Shown here in pieces: positions 62,649 to 64,000 of a DNA stretch of 64,000 bases; within the stretch, counting starts at the first letter, position 1, and each line of letters begins with the position of its first letter. A program made the translations under genes and the position numbers. Source of the DNA: Phorcus lineatus (taxonomy: Eukaryota; Mollusca; Gastropoda; Trochida; Trochidae); assembly GCA_921293015.1 (NCBI GenBank), contig OV121086.1:42425402-42489401 (forward strand), in the 5' to 3' direction. The notes under the pieces are model-generated. The model made no database searches. It saw nothing but the letters and a program-made list of their open reading frames with translations, and was not told where the DNA came from.

Positions 62649-64000
62649 AAGCTCGAATCTGGAGCCCAAACGAAAAATCCGACTGAAAATTTGTTTTGCT
62701 CAATCGATAGAACACATTGTGATGTACATTTGATGAAAGTTTGGTTTGGAAATATGCATTTTTAAGAAAGTTATCGTGCTCGGTACAACATAATGCATAT
62801 TTTCGACTTAGTCTTTTTCCGCGATTTTGGTCAAAATCGGTTATTTGTAAGTGGTTAAGCTCGAATCTGGAGCCCAAACGAAAAATCCGACTGAAAATTT
62901 GTTTTGCTCCATCGATAGAACACATTGTGATGTACATTTGATGAAAGTTTGATTGGCAAATATGCATTATTAAGAAAGTTATCGTGCTCGGTACAACAAT
63001 ATGCATATTTTCGACTTAGTCTTTTTCCGCGATTTTGGTCAAAATCGGTTATTTGTAAGTGGTTAAGCTCGAATCTGGAGCTCAAACGAAAAATCCGACT
63101 GAAAATTTGTTTTGCTCCATCGATAGAACACATTGTGATGTACATTTGATGAAAGTTTGGTTTGGAAATATGCATTTTTTAAAAATTTATCGTGCTCGGT
63201 ACAACATAATGCATATTTTCGACTTAGTCTTTTTCCGCGATTTTGGTCAAAATCGGCTATTTGTAAGTGGTTAAGCTCGAATCTGGAGCCCAAACGAAAA
63301 ATCCGACTGAAAATTTGTTTTGCTCAATCGATAGAACACATTGTGATGTACATTTAATGAAAGTTTGATTGGCAAATATGCATTATTAAGAAAGTTATCG
63401 TGCTCGGTACAACATAATGCATATTTTCGACTTAGTCTTTTTCCGCGATTTTGGTCAAAATCGGTTATTTGTAAGTGGTTAAGCTCGAATCTGGAGCTCA
63501 AACGAAAAATCCGACTGAAAATTTGTTTTGCTCCATCGATAGAACACATTGTGATGTACATTTGATGAAAGTTTGGTTTGGAAATATGCATTTTTAAGAA
63601 AGTTATCGTGCTCGGTACAACATAATGCATATTTTCGACTTAGTCTTTTTCCGCGATTTTGGTCAAAATCGGTTATTTGTAAATGGTTAAGCTCGAATCT
63701 GGAGCCCAAACGAAAAATCCGACTGAAAATTTGTTTTGCTCCATCGATAGAACACATTGTGATGTACATTTAATGAAAGTTTGGTTTGGAAATATGCATT
63801 TTTAAGAAAGTTATCGTGCTCGGTACAACATAATGCATATTTTCGACTTAGTCTTTTTCCGCGATTTTGGTCAAAATCGGTTATTTGTAAGTGGTTAAGC
63901 TCGAATCTTGAGCCCAAACGAAAAATCCGACTGAAAATTTGTTTTGCTCCATCGATAGAACACATTGTGATGTACATTTGATGAAAGTTTGATTGGCAAA
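62649..64000. repeat. Mixed-lineage monomers to the window end
   Basis: Six full monomers (62649, 62857, 63065, 63273, 63481, 63689) and the first 104 bases of a seventh (63897). Forms with 'gattggcaaat' occur at 62857, 63273 and 63897. The rare 'atcttgagccc' at 63897 is shared with 45136 and 54063. The array continues beyond the window. Confidence 0.88.

Larger units (their letters stand above)
1..64000. repeat. Satellite DNA array, 208-bp monomer, about 305 units
   Basis: Every part of the window aligns to one 208-bp unit repeated head to tail in a single orientation. Successive 'aagctcg' starts fall at 1, 209, 417, 625, 859, 1067 and so on to 63,897. From 1 to 43,263 the arithmetic closes exactly: 203 monomers, 40 of them carrying 26 extra bases and one lacking a base. 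From 43,264 on I count about 102 more, including 186, about 196, 197 and 160-bp variants and two fused remnants. The array is cut by both window ends. The consensus is about 36% GC (74 of 208 counted). No gap longer than a monomer fraction is free of the repeat, so there is no other intergenic sequence to describe. Such arrays are known from centromeric and heterochromatic DNA of animals and plants; placing this one there is inference. Family and species are not recognised. Confidence 0.98.

Noticed and set aside
1-64000. CRISPR array
   Set aside because: Repeats are 208 bp and abut directly. There are no short repeats with unique spacers and no cas-like gene.
1-64000. rDNA, 5S or tRNA cluster
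   Set aside because: No part of the 208-bp unit resembles conserved rRNA or a tRNA cloverleaf. The only tRNA-like trait is the partial box B noted in the findings.
1-64000. Telomeric or simple-sequence repeats
   Set aside because: No short tandem motif such as TTAGG or TTAGGG occurs in series. The only short tandem structure is the 26-bp duplication.

Overview
The whole 64,000-base window is one uninterrupted, head-to-tail satellite DNA array. I find no protein gene, tRNA, rRNA, mobile element or CRISPR array in it. The repeat unit is a 208-bp monomer of about 36% GC, phased here from the 'aagctcg' at base 1. By stepping monomer to monomer I count about 305 units, all in the same orientation, with no unrelated sequence between them. 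This suggests a eukaryotic nuclear genome, probably centromeric or pericentromeric heterochromatin. Near-nucleosome-length monomers, several length variants and multi-monomer higher-order repeats (HORs) are typical there and not of bacteria. I do not recognise the satellite family and cannot name the organism.

Layout. (1) Bases 1-8,944: 208-bp monomers with occasional 234-bp monomers that carry a tandem 26-bp duplication, arranged in short 650/858-bp and 624-bp tandem blocks. (2) Bases 8,945-26,338: the most ordered region. It has a nested HOR of 4,576 bp (an 11-monomer half of 2,392 bp plus a 10-monomer half of 2,184 bp), present as two consecutive near-identical complete copies (14,613-23,764) flanked by rearranged or partial copies. 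(3) Bases 26,339-30,368: the 234-bp class dies out; its last member is 29,927-30,160. (4) Bases 30,369-44,303: only 208-bp monomers (and one of 207 bp), in 1,664-bp and then 2,496-bp (12-monomer) HORs. (5) Bases 44,304-50,663: a second sequence lineage appears, with four linked changes near monomer positions 96-113, plus 186-bp monomers and a 1,620-bp HOR. (6) Bases 50,664-52,606: an island of diverged and truncated monomers, part of which is repeated at 55,497-56,664. (7) Bases 56,665-62,488: return of the first lineage in a 1,872-bp (9-monomer) HOR, ended by a 160-bp truncated monomer. (8) Bases 62,649-64,000: mixed lineages, and the array runs off the window. The array also begins before base 1.

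Nothing here works as a gene system. The interest lies in the architecture and its history: unequal exchanges by whole monomers, hybrid monomers at exchange points, linked multi-base variants, and two inverted repeats in almost every monomer. The six-frame open reading frames (66-119 codons) are products of the repeat. 208 is not a multiple of three, so the frame changes at every monomer boundary.
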